A DNA stretch of 64,000 nucleotides from Acidovorax sp. FJL06 (GCF_003852545.1 NZ_QAJR01000019.1:43177-107176), one strand, 5' to 3'; counted from the stretch's first letter, positions 1 to 9,100 are shown. Notes: a model not told the origin generated them from the letters alone. Numbers and translations are program-made.

Positions 1-25
1 CCCGATTTCACTCCAACCCTTCGGG

Positions 26-125
26 CAAGTGCCTTGCCGGGCGGTCTGCGGCGTTGCGGCGCTTGCCAATAGCCGAGCTATTGGCGGCGCACCGCGCCTA
101 GCATCCCATCCCGGCAAGGGACTTG
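26..125. repeat. Nested palindromic intergenic element
   Basis: Outer arms at 26-41 and 110-125 are complementary at 15 of 16 positions. Between them, 65-73 (GCCAATAGC) and 77-85 form a perfect 9-bp stem around a CGA loop. No coding signal covers it. It looks like a dispersed intergenic palindrome, but only one copy is visible here, so membership of a family is inferred. Confidence 0.55.
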
Positions 126-243
126 TGCGACCCCGAAAAAATCTTGAACAGGTTCTTAGGCGGCCGGCGCCTCGCCGCTCTGCACAGCCCCATCCTCTCT
201 CCTGACCCGAAGTTCAGGCAGCGAACGGTTTTTACCCCCTTCG

Positions 244-281
244 CAACAAAAAAGGCTTCCCAAGGGAAGCCTTTTTTGTTG
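244..281. terminator. Bidirectional intrinsic terminator
   Basis: A perfect 18-bp inverted repeat (244-261 with 264-281) has a two-base AA loop. Its outer part is A-rich on the left and T-rich on the right, so it can give a GC stem followed by a U tract in either direction. It lies 43 bases past the stop of the binding-protein gene at 325 and should end that transcript. The rest of 126-324 shows no gene. Confidence 0.85.
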
Positions 282-324
282 CCCGCAAGGCGCCTGGGTG
301 CCTTGCAGAACGAAGATCTCTCTA

Positions 325-1452
325 TTACAGAGGGGTCTTCTTGCCGTCCTTGTAGACGTACAGCGTGATGGAGGGGTTCTTCATTTCGCCGTTGGGTTCG
401 AAGGCGATCGTGGAGGTCACGCCCTTGAAGCTGGACTTGGCCAGTTCAGCGGTGTACACCTTGGGGTCCACGGAGTTGGCGCGCTTCATGGCGTCCACCA
501 GCAGGAACGTGGCGTCATAGGTGTAAGGGCTGTACACCTGGAACTGGTTGGGGTACTTGGCATCGTACTTGGCCTTCCAGGCCGTGCCGCCAGGCATCTT
601 GGCCAGCGAAGAGCCGCCTTCTGCGCAGATCACGTTGCCCAGGGTCTTGGCACCGGCGGCCAGCTTGGCCAGTTCGGCCGTGCAGACGCCGTCGCCGCCG
701 AAGTACTTCACGTTGCCCATGCCCAGTTGCTCCAGCTGACGCAGCATGGGGCCGGCTTGTGGGTCCATGCCACCGTAGAACACGGCATCAGGATTCTTGG
801 CCTTGATGGCGGTCAGGATGGCCATGAAGTCGGTGGCCTTGTCGGTAGTGAACTGCTCGTCCACCACCTTGATGCCCTTGGCCGCAGCGGTCTTCTTGAA
901 CACATCTGCCACGCCTTGGCCGTAAGCGGTACGGTCATCGATGATGGCAACCGTCTTCAGCTTCAGGGTGTCCGCAGCGTAGAAAGCCAGGCCAGCGCCC
1001 AGGGCGTTGTCATTGGCGATGATGCGGAAGGTGGTCTTGTAGCCGGGCTTGGTCAGGTTGGGGTTGGTTGCAGCGCCGGTGACGTGGGGGATACCGCAGT
1101 CGTTGTAGACCTTGGATGCTGGGATGGTGGTGCCGGAGTTGAGGTGACCGACAACGCCTGCCACCTTGGAGTCGCACAGCTTCTGTGCGGCAGCCGTACC
1201 TTGCTTGGGATCGGCAGCGTCATCTTCAGCCTGCAACTCGAACTTGATCTTCTTGCCACCGATGGTGATGCCTTGAGCGTTCAGCTCTTCAATGGCCATG
1301 CGAGCGCCATTTTCGTTGTCCTTGCCGTAGTGGGCTTGGGCGCCGGAAACCGGAGCCACGTGGCCGATCTTGACCACCTGCTCTTGTGCAGAGGCCACAC
1401 CAGCAACAGCTGCGATAGCAGCAACCACGGTCAGTTTCAACTTCAATTGCAT
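325..1452 (-). CDS. Branched-chain amino acid ABC transporter substrate-binding protein (LivJ/LivK type)
   Basis: This 375-residue periplasmic binding protein should capture leucine, isoleucine, valine or a related amino acid for an ABC importer. It begins with a Sec signal peptide (MQLKLKL, hydrophobic Ala/Val core, ASA|QE cleavage near residue 22), followed by a type-I periplasmic fold with family motifs such as KIGHVAPVSG and YGKDNENGARMAIEE. The ATG at 1452 is preferred over upstream starts because it places the signal peptide at the N-terminus and has a GGAG ribosome site about 8 bases upstream. No permease or ATPase gene is next to it, so it acts alone or with a transporter encoded elsewhere. 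Exact ligand unknown. Confidence 0.9.
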   Translation of the reverse strand: MQLKLKLTVVAAIAAVAGVASAQEQVVKIGHVAPVSGAQAHYGKDNENGARMAIEELNAQGITIGGKKIKFELQAEDDAADPKQGTAAAQKLCDSKVAGVVGHLNSGTTIPASKVYNDCGIPHVTGAATNPNLTKPGYKTTFRIIANDNALGAGLAFYAADTLKLKTVAIIDDRTAYGQGVADVFKKTAAAKGIKVVDEQFTTDKATDFMAILTAIKAKNPDAVFYGGMDPQAGPMLRQLEQLGMGNVKYFGGDGVCTAELAKLAAGAKTLGNVICAEGGSSLAKMPGGTAWKAKYDAKYPNQFQVYSPYTYDATFLLVDAMKRANSVDPKVYTAELAKSSFKGVTSTIAFEPNGEMKNPSITLYVYKDGKKTPL

Positions 1453-1582
1453 ATCAATCTCCAGTAAAGATAAACGCTGAGAATGTTCTTGTGTCTCAAC
1501 GCAGGCGAACATATCGCAATTTACGGGCCAGATCATTAGGGAACACGATTAAATGCGAGGGAAACCACAAGGGAATACCCTG

Positions 1583-2191
1583 TCATCCCTTGCCGGCTGC
1601 GGGCGTCCCGCTGGCCAGCTCTTCTGCCACAGCCTCGTACACCGCGTGGCGGACCACGGATTCGATCTCTTCCCGCAACCTGGGCAGCACCGATCTTGTC
1701 TGCTCTTGCACCACGATGGCAATCGCTTCACGCAGACGTTGATCCAACACAACGTCCACGCGCTGCATGACCCGGTGCACCATGTATTCCTCCATGCCCT
1801 CGGGCAAGGGGCGGGTCGTCTCTGGCGCAGCTGCAGCCACAGCGGCGGCCGGCTGGGTGGCCGAAACAGGCAGAACAGCGCCCGGCATGCGCTGCGGACT
1901 GGCGGGCGCCGCCCCCCCTCCAGCCCCGCCAGCGGGCATCCGCACACCGCTCGCCCCGCCCCCTGGCAAAGACGCCAACGCGGGTGCAGGTGCATTGGCC
2001 GGCCGGGGCACGGCTGGCGATGGAGCGGCACCGGTTTGCCGCGCCCCTGCAGGTGCGGCGTGCAGCGGTGGCACGACCGCGGTGTGCGCCGGGGGAATGG
2101 CCGGGCTGGGCGCTTGCGGTGCACCAGGCACCTGCACCACTTCGGTGAGTGTGGGCACAAAACGGGGGGGCGCTTTGGGGGGCGTGGCCAT
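1583..2191 (-). CDS. Ala/Pro-rich hypothetical protein with helical C-terminus (possibly DUF2486)
   Basis: The 202-residue product has a long low-complexity Ala/Pro/Gly N-terminal part (about residues 1-125) and a charged, probably helical C-terminal part (about 130-190, MVHRVMQRVDVVLDQRLREA onward). Its ATG overlaps the holC stop by one base (TGATG), so it is probably translationally coupled to holC. The shape recalls the Burkholderiales family DUF2486, but I cannot confirm that. No enzymatic motif or membrane segment is visible. Function unknown. Confidence 0.6.
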   Translation of the reverse strand: MATPPKAPPRFVPTLTEVVQVPGAPQAPSPAIPPAHTAVVPPLHAAPAGARQTGAAPSPAVPRPANAPAPALASLPGGGASGVRMPAGGAGGGAAPASPQRMPGAVLPVSATQPAAAVAAAAPETTRPLPEGMEEYMVHRVMQRVDVVLDQRLREAIAIVVQEQTRSVLPRLREEIESVVRHAVYEAVAEELASGTPAAGKG

Positions 2192-2625
2192 CAGCCGGCT
2201 TTCAGCACCAGATCGTGGCGCGTGATGGCATAGCCCCGGGAGGCATAGTGGCGCCAGCGCGTGCGCGCTCCGATGCGATCGGCCTCGTCATGGGCGCTCA
2301 CCACCTCCACCAGGCGATCAAAACGCCCGAAGCCTTCCGGGACTTCCGCGTGCAGGTTCAGCAGCACCTCATGGTGCGCCGCTGACCGTGCGTCCAGCGC
2401 CAACAAGACCGGGGACGCCTGCACCAGTTCCTCGTCCGCATCGCTGCGGCAATGGGCCACAAAATCCTGTGGCGCCATCGCCCAGAGCATGCGATCCAGG
2501 GCCTCCAACGCTTCGGCGGGGGCGGTGATGACCAGGCGCGCCCCACTGCGCTGCACCTTGCGCGCAAACCGGCACGCATAGGCCAGTTTGTCTGGCGCGT
2601 TGAAATGAAAGGCGACCTCCGTCAT
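2191..2625 (-). CDS. holC: DNA polymerase III chi subunit
   Basis: This 144-residue protein matches HolC in length and sequence (MTEVAFHFNAPDKLAYACR at the start, central LLALD core). In the replisome chi pairs with psi in the clamp-loader complex and binds the SSB C-terminus. The ATG at 2625 lies 11 bases after the pepA stop; longer in-frame extensions run into pepA and are rejected. The pepA-holC pairing, with lptFG divergent, is conserved in proteobacteria. Its stop overlaps the next start as TGATG. Confidence 0.9.
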   Translation of the reverse strand: MTEVAFHFNAPDKLAYACRFARKVQRSGARLVITAPAEALEALDRMLWAMAPQDFVAHCRSDADEELVQASPVLLALDARSAAHHEVLLNLHAEVPEGFGRFDRLVEVVSAHDEADRIGARTRWRHYASRGYAITRHDLVLKAG

Positions 2626-2636
2626 GGCATGCCCGC

Positions 2637-4157
2637 TCAAGCCGCCTTGGCCCGGGGCACACGCTTGGCTGCGGGCTTGGCGGCGGCGCGCGGCGCGGAT
2701 GCTGCCTTGCCCACATTCGCCTGGGCCTGGCCCAGGAGGTAGTGCACGAGCAAGCCCACGGGGCGCCCTGTAGAGCCCTTGGCGGCACCGCCACGCCAGG
2801 CCGTGCCGGCAATGTCCAGGTGCGCCCACGGCGTGTCGCCCACAAACTTCTGCAGGAACTTGGCGGCCGTGATGGAGCCACCGGCGCGCCCGGCCACGTT
2901 GCCCATGTCGGCAAAGTTGCTCTTGAGGCCATCGGCATAGTCATCGTCCAGAGGCATGCGCCAGCAGGGGTCCTGCGCGGCTTCTCCAGCGCCATGCAGC
3001 GCGGCGGCCAAACCATCGTGGTTGGCAAACAGGCCGCTGCGCACGCCCCCCAGCGCGATCACGCAGGCACCGGTCAGGGTGGCGATGTCCACCACGGCAG
3101 CGGGCTTGAAGCGGGCCGCATAGGTCAGCGCGTCACACAGCACCAGGCGGCCTTCGGCGTCTGTGTTCAGGATCTCGATGGTCTGGCCGCTCATGCTGGT
3201 GACCACGTCGCCAGGCTTCACGGCGCGCCCGTCGGGCATGTTCTCGCAGGCGGGGATCAGCCCCACCACATTGATGGCGGGCTGCAACTCGCCCAGGGCG
3301 CGGAACGTGCCCAGCACGCTGGCCGCGCCGCACATATCGAACTTCATCTCGTCCATCTCGGGCGCGGGCTTGATCGAGATGCCCCCGGTATCAAAGGTAA
3401 TGCCCTTGCCCACCAGCACCACGGGCGCCTTGTCCTTGGCGGCGCCGTTGTAGCGCAGCTCGATGAAGCGCAAAGGCTCCTCGGAGCCGCGCGCCACGGC
3501 CATGAAGGCCCCCATCCCGAGGCGGCTGACCTCGGCCGGGCCATGGACCTTGCACTGGATGCGCGGCAGCCTGGCCAACGTCTTGGCAGCATCGGCCAGC
3601 AAGCTCGGCGTTGCATGGTTGGCAGGGCGGTTGCCCCATTCGCGCGCGAACTCTACCCCTGCCACCAGCGCCACGCCATTGTCAAAACCGTCACGCACCT
3701 CTGCGACGTTGGAGACACCGACCACGCAGCGGCTCAGGCTGCGCGCCTCCACCTTGGATTTGGTGGTGGTGTAGACATAGCTGGCCTCGGCCACCGCCTG
3801 CACGGCGGCGCCCACGGCATCCGCCGAGGCGGCTCCCGCCCAGCACAGCGCCACCCGCTTGGTGTGCGGCGCCTTGATGGCGCCCCCCACCGCCAGTACG
3901 GCCTGGCGCGACGCACGGGCCGAGCCATCGCCCCCGCCCACCAGAACCACACGTCGCGCGGCCACGGCGGGCACCTGGTACAGCTGCAGCTGCTTGCCCG
4001 CCTTCAGTGACAGATCTCCGTTCTTGAGCGCCAGCGCCGCCAGCGCAGACAGGGCATCCGGCCCCGGTTTGAAACCCTCGGGAATCAGCACCACCAGCAG
4101 GTCGCATTTCTCCGAGGCGGCCGCCGTCAAATCCAGGGTCTTGAGATCAAAGTTCAT
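2637..4157 (-). CDS. pepA: Cytosol aminopeptidase (leucyl aminopeptidase, M17)
   Basis: A cytoplasmic hexameric two-metal peptidase releasing N-terminal residues; in enterobacteria it also binds DNA. At 506 residues it matches the family (about 500). The M17 signature NTDAEGRLVL and the metal/substrate loop GKGITFDTGGISIKP are intact. The C-terminal tail is unusually basic and Ala-rich (ending AKRVPRAKAA), beyond the usual domain end. The ATG at 4157 begins MNFDLKTLDL; much longer in-frame extensions cross the divergent promoter into lptF and are unlikely. holC follows after 11 bases. Confidence 0.93.
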   Translation of the reverse strand: MNFDLKTLDLTAAASEKCDLLVVLIPEGFKPGPDALSALAALALKNGDLSLKAGKQLQLYQVPAVAARRVVLVGGGDGSARASRQAVLAVGGAIKAPHTKRVALCWAGAASADAVGAAVQAVAEASYVYTTTKSKVEARSLSRCVVGVSNVAEVRDGFDNGVALVAGVEFAREWGNRPANHATPSLLADAAKTLARLPRIQCKVHGPAEVSRLGMGAFMAVARGSEEPLRFIELRYNGAAKDKAPVVLVGKGITFDTGGISIKPAPEMDEMKFDMCGAASVLGTFRALGELQPAINVVGLIPACENMPDGRAVKPGDVVTSMSGQTIEILNTDAEGRLVLCDALTYAARFKPAAVVDIATLTGACVIALGGVRSGLFANHDGLAAALHGAGEAAQDPCWRMPLDDDYADGLKSNFADMGNVAGRAGGSITAAKFLQKFVGDTPWAHLDIAGTAWRGGAAKGSTGRPVGLLVHYLLGQAQANVGKAASAPRAAAKPAAKRVPRAKAA

Positions 4158-4230
4158 AATCGGTGTTTTCCTTTTGAGCGCGCCCTGCACTTTGATGCGC
4201 ACGCACAAATGCATAGCACGCGCTGAGCCA
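4158..4230. promoter_or_regulatory. Divergent promoter region pepA / lptF
   Basis: The 73 bases between the two start codons must hold the 5' signals for both pepA-holC (minus) and lptFG (plus), unless transcription enters from further away. It is short and AT-richer than its flanks. I cannot assign -35/-10 boxes with confidence. Confidence 0.4.
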
Positions 4231-5346
4231 ATGTTATTCGATTCATCCATTCGCAAGGAGCTGGCACGCAGCTTCGGTGCGACGCTTGTGGTGCTGGTGA
4301 CCGTGGTCATGACCATGATGCTGATCCGCACCCTGGGCCAGGCCTCCAAAGGCAGCGTGAGCCCCTCCGATGTGATGCTGGTCATGGGCTTCACCGTCCT
4401 GGGACAGTTGCCCACCATTCTCAGCCTGAGCCTGTTCATTGCCGTGGTCGGCACGCTCTCACGCATGTACCGCGACAGCGAAATGGTGATCTGGTTCGCC
4501 AGCGGCCGGGGCCTGCTGAGCCTGGTCAAGCCCCTGCTGCGGTTTGCCTGGCCCGTGATGGTGGTGATTGCCGTGCTGTCGCTGCTGGTGTGGCCCTGGG
4601 CCAACTCGCAGATCCAGGAGCTCAAGACCCGCTACGAGCAGCGCAGCGACATCGACCGCATTGCGCCTGGCGAATTCCAGGAGTCGTCGAACGGCAGCCG
4701 GGTGTTCTTCATCGACAAGGACAGCCCCGACACCCAGGCCGCCAACAACGTCTTCATCGCCGCCAACGACGGCCGGCGGGAGTCCGTCACGTCGGCCCGC
4801 AGCGCACGGCTGGAGACCCAGGCGGGTGAGCGCATGGTGCTGCTCAGCAACGGGCAGCGGCTGGAGAGTGCGCGCGACAAGCCCGGCATCAAGATCAGCG
4901 ACTTCACTGAATACGGCACCCGCATCGGTGCTGCCTCGCCAGGCTCTGCCGAAGAGCTTGCCGTCAAGACCCGCACCACCTACGACCTGCTCAGGCAGCC
5001 CCTGCCCGCCTACCAGGCCGAACTGGGCTGGCGCCTGGGCCTGGCGCTGGCCGCGCTCAATTTTGTGCTGCTCGGCCTAGCCGTGGCCAGCGCCAACCCG
5101 CGTGCCGCGCGCAGCACCAGCCTGGTGTTTGCGCTGTTCGCATTCATCGTCTACTACAACCTCATGACCCTGGGCCAAAGCTGGGTGGGTGCGGGGCGGC
5201 TGGGCCTGGTGAGCTTCACGGTGCTGCTGCACGGCGGCATGCTGGCCGTGTCACTGCTGGTGCTGGCCGTTCGGCACAACCAATGGACCGTGCAGCGCCT
5301 GCTGTCGCCACGGCCCACGCAGCCACAGGGAGGGCAGCCCGCATGA
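4231..5346 (+). CDS. lptF: LPS export ABC transporter permease LptF
   Basis: This 371-residue inner-membrane protein is half of the LptFG pair that, with the ATPase LptB, extracts lipopolysaccharide from the inner membrane. It has the YjgP/YjgQ layout: two N-terminal TM regions (about residues 15-110), a periplasmic beta-jellyroll (about 130-260) and C-terminal TM helices (about 285-355). It starts MLFDSSIRKELARSF, the classic LptF beginning. Its TGA overlaps the lptG ATG (ATGA), a sign of coupled translation. Confidence 0.93.
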   Translation: MLFDSSIRKELARSFGATLVVLVTVVMTMMLIRTLGQASKGSVSPSDVMLVMGFTVLGQLPTILSLSLFIAVVGTLSRMYRDSEMVIWFASGRGLLSLVKPLLRFAWPVMVVIAVLSLLVWPWANSQIQELKTRYEQRSDIDRIAPGEFQESSNGSRVFFIDKDSPDTQAANNVFIAANDGRRESVTSARSARLETQAGERMVLLSNGQRLESARDKPGIKISDFTEYGTRIGAASPGSAEELAVKTRTTYDLLRQPLPAYQAELGWRLGLALAALNFVLLGLAVASANPRAARSTSLVFALFAFIVYYNLMTLGQSWVGAGRLGLVSFTVLLHGGMLAVSLLVLAVRHNQWTVQRLLSPRPTQPQGGQPA

Positions 5347-6461
5347 AAACCATCCGCCGCCTGATCCACCGCGAAGCCCTGTCCGCCGTGGCCTTCGTCA
5401 CGGCAGGCTTTCTGGCGCTGTTCTTCTTCTTCGACCTGGTCGATGAACTGCGCTGGGTGGGCCGCAGCGGGGCCGATGGCTACCAGCTCTCGCATGCGCT
5501 CTTGTTCGTGGTGCTCAGCATCCCGAGCCACCTCTACGAACTGCTGCCCATCACCGTGCTCATCGGCACCATTTTCGTGATGGCACGCCTGGCCCAAAGC
5601 TCCGAGTTCACCATCATGCGCACCAGCGGCATGGGCCCCTGGCGCGCACTGCGCACCCTGGTCACCCTGGGCGGGGTCTTTGTGGTGCTGACCTTCGCCG
5701 TGGGTGACTACCTGGCCCCGCTGACCGACCGCACCGCCCAGCTCATCAAGGTGCGCTATCTCGGGCGGCTGACCACCGGCGCCACGGGCGCCTGGCTCAA
5801 GGAACGGCAGGAAGACCATTCCTTCGCCGTCAACGTGCGCGCACTCGCCTCCAATGGCGGCATGCTCGACGTGCGCATCTTTGAGTTTGACGAGAAGGGG
5901 CGCCTGGCCTCGCAAACCCGGGCCGCCTCGGGGCAGTTCGGCACAGATGGCGCCTGGGCCCTGGAGAAGGTCCAGCGCAGCCGGTTTGAGCACCGCGGTG
6001 ACACCGGCAACCAGGGTGAAGCGCGCGTGGAACACCTGGACAGCCCCAGCCTGCAATGGCCCACGCGCATCAGCGCCGACATGGTGGCCGCCTCGCTGCT
6101 CAAACCCGACCGCATGGCCACGCTGGACCTGTTCCAGTTCATCCGGCACCTGAACGCCAACGGCCAGTCGGCGCAGAAGTACGAGATCGAGTTCTGGCGC
6201 AAGGTGTTCTACCCCCTCTCCTGCCTGGTGATGGTGGTGCTGGCCCTGCCCTTCGCCTACCTGCATTTCCGCTCAGGCGGCATCGCGGGCTATGTGTTTG
6301 GCGGCGTGATGGCGGGCATCAGCTTCTTCCTGCTGAACAATGTGTTTGGCTACGCGGGCAACCTGCAAAACTGGTCGCCCATGCTCACGGCGGCTGCGCC
6401 GGGGCTGATTTACTCCGTGCTCTCTCTGGCCGCCTTCGGCTGGCTGGTGCTGCGGCGCTGA
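5343..6461 (+). CDS. lptG: LPS export ABC transporter permease LptG
   Basis: The 372-residue partner of LptF has the same architecture: N-terminal TM block (MKTIRRLIHREALSAV, then a hydrophobic stretch), periplasmic domain in the middle (about residues 130-265), and four TM segments at the end including LPFAYLHFRSGGIAGYVFGG. The start at 5343 overlaps the lptF stop by four bases. lptF-lptG order is conserved across proteobacteria. LptB and LptA/C are not in this window. Confidence 0.93.
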   Translation: MKTIRRLIHREALSAVAFVTAGFLALFFFFDLVDELRWVGRSGADGYQLSHALLFVVLSIPSHLYELLPITVLIGTIFVMARLAQSSEFTIMRTSGMGPWRALRTLVTLGGVFVVLTFAVGDYLAPLTDRTAQLIKVRYLGRLTTGATGAWLKERQEDHSFAVNVRALASNGGMLDVRIFEFDEKGRLASQTRAASGQFGTDGAWALEKVQRSRFEHRGDTGNQGEARVEHLDSPSLQWPTRISADMVAASLLKPDRMATLDLFQFIRHLNANGQSAQKYEIEFWRKVFYPLSCLVMVVLALPFAYLHFRSGGIAGYVFGGVMAGISFFLLNNVFGYAGNLQNWSPMLTAAAPGLIYSVLSLAAFGWLVLRR

Positions 6462-6487
6462 CCGCCGCAGCACGCCATCCCACGACC

Positions 6488-6859
6488 ATGCACCACGCCA
6501 TCGTCCTGTTCTCGCACGGCTCCCGCGACCCCCTGTGGCGCGCCCCCCTCGAAGCCGTGGCGGCGCACATCGCCGCGCAGCACCCCGCACGCCTGGTGGC
6601 CTGCGCCTACCTGGAGCTGTGTGCCCCCACCCTTGCAGATGCCACCCGGCAACTCGTGAGCCAAGGCGCCACCCACGTCACGGTGGTCCCCATGTTCCTG
6701 GGGACCGGCAAACACGCGCGCGAAGACCTGCCCGTGCTGATGCAGGAACTGCATGCCACCCACCCCGGTGTGCGGTTCCACATCCAGGCCGCGATCGGCG
6801 AAGACCCGCGCATGACCGCCTTGATGGCCGACATCGCCTGCGAGGCCCCGCTGGACTGA
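6488..6859 (+). CDS. Short CbiX/SirB-type chelatase
   Basis: This 123-residue protein belongs to the class-II chelatase fold, in its short single-domain form (long forms carry two such domains). Both expected metal/acid-base histidines are present: FSHGSRD near the N-terminus and MFLGTGKHAREDLP in the middle. The substrate is sirohydrochlorin, giving siroheme (Fe) or a cobalamin precursor (Co). No cobalamin genes are nearby, and the next gene is cysB, so a siroheme role for sulfite reduction is the better inference. It starts 26 bases after lptG and may be cotranscribed with it. Confidence 0.85.
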   Translation: MHHAIVLFSHGSRDPLWRAPLEAVAAHIAAQHPARLVACAYLELCAPTLADATRQLVSQGATHVTVVPMFLGTGKHAREDLPVLMQELHATHPGVRFHIQAAIGEDPRMTALMADIACEAPLD

Positions 6860-6893
6860 AAATTCTGTGGATGCGCCCGGCAGCGCTTAGACG

Positions 6894-6914
6894 ATTGCAG
6901 CATAATAATGCAAT
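6894..6914. promoter_or_regulatory. LysR-type operator candidate upstream of cysB
   Basis: ATTGCA (6894-6899) and TGCAAT (6909-6914) form a perfect inverted repeat with a 9-base AT-rich spacer, 20 bases before the cysB ATG. LysR-family proteins bind dyads of this kind and often autoregulate from them. Binding by CysB itself is inferred from position only. Confidence 0.4.
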
Positions 6915-6933
6915 TCTTTAGGCGATATCAGAT

Positions 6934-7875
6934 ATGAACCTGCACCAATTCCGCTTCGTGCAAGAGGCGGCGCGCCGCAACCTCAACCTGACCGAAGCCG
7001 CCAAGGCCTTGCACACCTCGCAGCCCGGCGTCTCCAAAGCCATCATCGAGCTGGAAGAAGAACTGGGCGTGGACATCTTTGCCCGCCACGGCAAGCGCCT
7101 CAAGCGCATCACAGAACCCGGCCAGCATGTGCTCAAGAGCATTGAGGTCATCATGCGCGAGGTCGGCAACCTGAAGCGCATTGGCGAACAGTTCAGCGCG
7201 CAGGACAGCGGCACCCTCAGCATCGCCACCACCCACACCCAGGCCCGCTACGTGCTGCCGGTGCCCGTGGCCCGCTTGCGCGAGGCCTATCCCAAGGTCA
7301 ACATCAGCCTGCACCAGGCCACGCCGCACGAAGTGGCCCGCATGATCATTGACGAGGTGGCCGAGATCGGCATGGCCACCGAATCCCTGGCCGACTACCC
7401 CGATCTGGTGACCCTGCCCTGCTACGAATGGCAGCATGTGCTGGTGGTGCCCAACGACCACCCGCTGGCGCAAAAAGAGCGCATAGGCCTCGACGACCTG
7501 GCGCACGAAGCCTTGATCACCTACCACCCGTCCTTCACAGGACGCGGCAAGATCGACCACGCCTTTGCCGCACGCAAGCTGCAGCCGCGCATCGTGCTCG
7601 AAGCCATCGACTCCGACGTGATCAAGACCTATGTGCGCCTGGGCCTCGGTATCGGTATCGTGGCCGAGATGGCCATGCGCGACGACCCGGTGGGCGACCT
7701 GGCCGTACGCCCCGTGGGCCACCTGTTCGGCCAGAGCGTGGCACGCGTGGCCTTCAAGCGCGGCGCCTACCTGCGCAACTTTGTCTACAAGTTTGCCGAG
7801 CTGCTCAGCGACCGCCTGAGCCGCGAGCTGATTGCCCGCGCGATGACGGGTCACGTCAACGACTACGAGCTGTGA
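6934..7875 (+). CDS. cysB: CysB-type LysR transcriptional regulator
   Basis: The 313-residue protein has an N-terminal winged helix-turn-helix (MNLHQFRFVQEAARRNLNLT, then TSQPGVSKAI) and a two-lobed effector-binding domain typical of CysB/Cbl. Phrases such as THTQARYVLP and YHPSFTGRGKID are strongly CysB-like. CysB activates sulfate/thiosulfate uptake and cysteine synthesis, with O-acetylserine or N-acetylserine as inducer and sulfide as anti-inducer. Its place after the siroheme-type chelatase and before a methionine-type aminotransferase fits a sulfur context. A dyad lies just upstream. Confidence 0.9.
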   Translation: MNLHQFRFVQEAARRNLNLTEAAKALHTSQPGVSKAIIELEEELGVDIFARHGKRLKRITEPGQHVLKSIEVIMREVGNLKRIGEQFSAQDSGTLSIATTHTQARYVLPVPVARLREAYPKVNISLHQATPHEVARMIIDEVAEIGMATESLADYPDLVTLPCYEWQHVLVVPNDHPLAQKERIGLDDLAHEALITYHPSFTGRGKIDHAFAARKLQPRIVLEAIDSDVIKTYVRLGLGIGIVAEMAMRDDPVGDLAVRPVGHLFGQSVARVAFKRGAYLRNFVYKFAELLSDRLSRELIARAMTGHVNDYEL

Positions 7876-7933
7876 CCCCCGCTCAGCCCTCAGAACACCC
7901 TGACCCCTTCCACGCTTTTCACGCTGCTGCGCC

Positions 7934-9100
7934 ATGACCCAAGCCACCGCCCGCACACCCGCCTTCCCCAGCAAGCTGCCCAACGTGGGCACCACCATCT
8001 TCACCGTGATGTCGGCGCTGGCCGCCGAGCACCAGGCCGTCAACCTGGGCCAGGGCTTCCCAGACTTTGAATGCGCGCCCGCGCTGGTGAACGCCGTCAC
8101 GGCCGCCATGCAGGCCGGCCACAACCAGTACCCGCCCATGCCCGGCGTGCCCGTGCTGCGCGAAGCCGTGGCCCGCAAGATCGAAGCGCTGCACGGCCGC
8201 GCCTACAACCCCAACGCCGAAATCACCATCACGGCGGGCGCCACGCAAGCCATCATCACCGCCATCCTGGCCATCGTGCACCCGGGCGACGAGGTCATCG
8301 TGCTCGACCCCTGCTACGACAGCTATGTGCCCAACATCGAGCTGGCGGGCGGCAAGGCCGTGCGTGTGCCGCTCACGCCCGGCACCTTCCGGCCCGACTT
8401 CGGCAAGATCAGCGCGGCCATCACGCCGCGCACCCGCGCCATCCTCATCAACAGCCCGCACAACCCCAGCGCCACCATCTGGACGGCCGAGGAAATGCGC
8501 CAGCTTGAAGACCTGCTCGCACCCACCGACATCCTGCTCATTAGCGACGAGGTGTACGAACACATGGTGTTTGACGGTGCCGAGCACCAAAGCGCCGCGC
8601 GCTTTCCGGGCCTGGCGGCGCGCGCTTTCATCGTGTCGAGCTTTGGCAAGACCTTCCACGTCACCGGCTGGAAGGTCGGCACTGTGGCTGCGCCCGCAGC
8701 CCTGACGGCCGAGTTCCGCAAGGTGCACCAGTTCAACGTGTTCACCGTCAACACGCCCATGCAACACGGCCTGGCCGCCTACCTGCAAGACCCCGCGCCC
8801 TACCTGCAGCTGCCCGCGTTCTACCAGGCCAAGCGCGATCTGTTCCGCCAGGGCCTCGCAGGCTCGCGCCTGAAGCTGTTGCCCAGCACCGGCAGCTATT
8901 TCCAGTGCGTGGACATCTCGGCCATCAGCGACCTGAACGAGGCCGATTTCTGCCAGTGGCTCACCCGCGAAGTGGGCGTGGCGGCGATTCCGCTGTCGGC
9001 GTTTTATGGCGACGGCTTCGATCAGCGTGTGGTGCGGTTCTGCTTTGCCAAGAAGGACGAGACGCTGCGCGCTGCGCTGGAACGGCTGCGCACGCTGTGA
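7934..9100 (+). CDS. PLP-dependent aminotransferase, methionine aminotransferase-like (YbdL type)
   Basis: A 388-residue fold-type I aminotransferase. The Schiff-base lysine is K239 in SFGKTFHVTGWKVG; other class I/II hallmarks are NSPHNPSA and SDEVYEHMVFD. The FHVTGWK and QFNVFTVNTPMQHG segments resemble E. coli YbdL, which prefers methionine, histidine and phenylalanine with 2-oxo acids. It follows cysB by 58 bases on the same strand, consistent with methionine/sulfur metabolism or salvage. Substrate preference is inferred by family resemblance only. Confidence 0.85.
   Translation: MTQATARTPAFPSKLPNVGTTIFTVMSALAAEHQAVNLGQGFPDFECAPALVNAVTAAMQAGHNQYPPMPGVPVLREAVARKIEALHGRAYNPNAEITITAGATQAIITAILAIVHPGDEVIVLDPCYDSYVPNIELAGGKAVRVPLTPGTFRPDFGKISAAITPRTRAILINSPHNPSATIWTAEEMRQLEDLLAPTDILLISDEVYEHMVFDGAEHQSAARFPGLAARAFIVSSFGKTFHVTGWKVGTVAAPAALTAEFRKVHQFNVFTVNTPMQHGLAAYLQDPAPYLQLPAFYQAKRDLFRQGLAGSRLKLLPSTGSYFQCVDISAISDLNEADFCQWLTREVGVAAIPLSAFYGDGFDQRVVRFCFAKKDETLRAALERLRTL

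Noticed and set aside
298-1467. A 389-codon plus-strand frame opposite the amino-acid-binding protein
   Set aside because: It is the antisense shadow of a clear conserved gene and lacks any domain or ribosome site.
3859-4230. Long N-terminal extension of lptF
   Set aside because: It runs through the divergent promoter and the start of pepA; the conserved LptF N-terminus begins at 4231.
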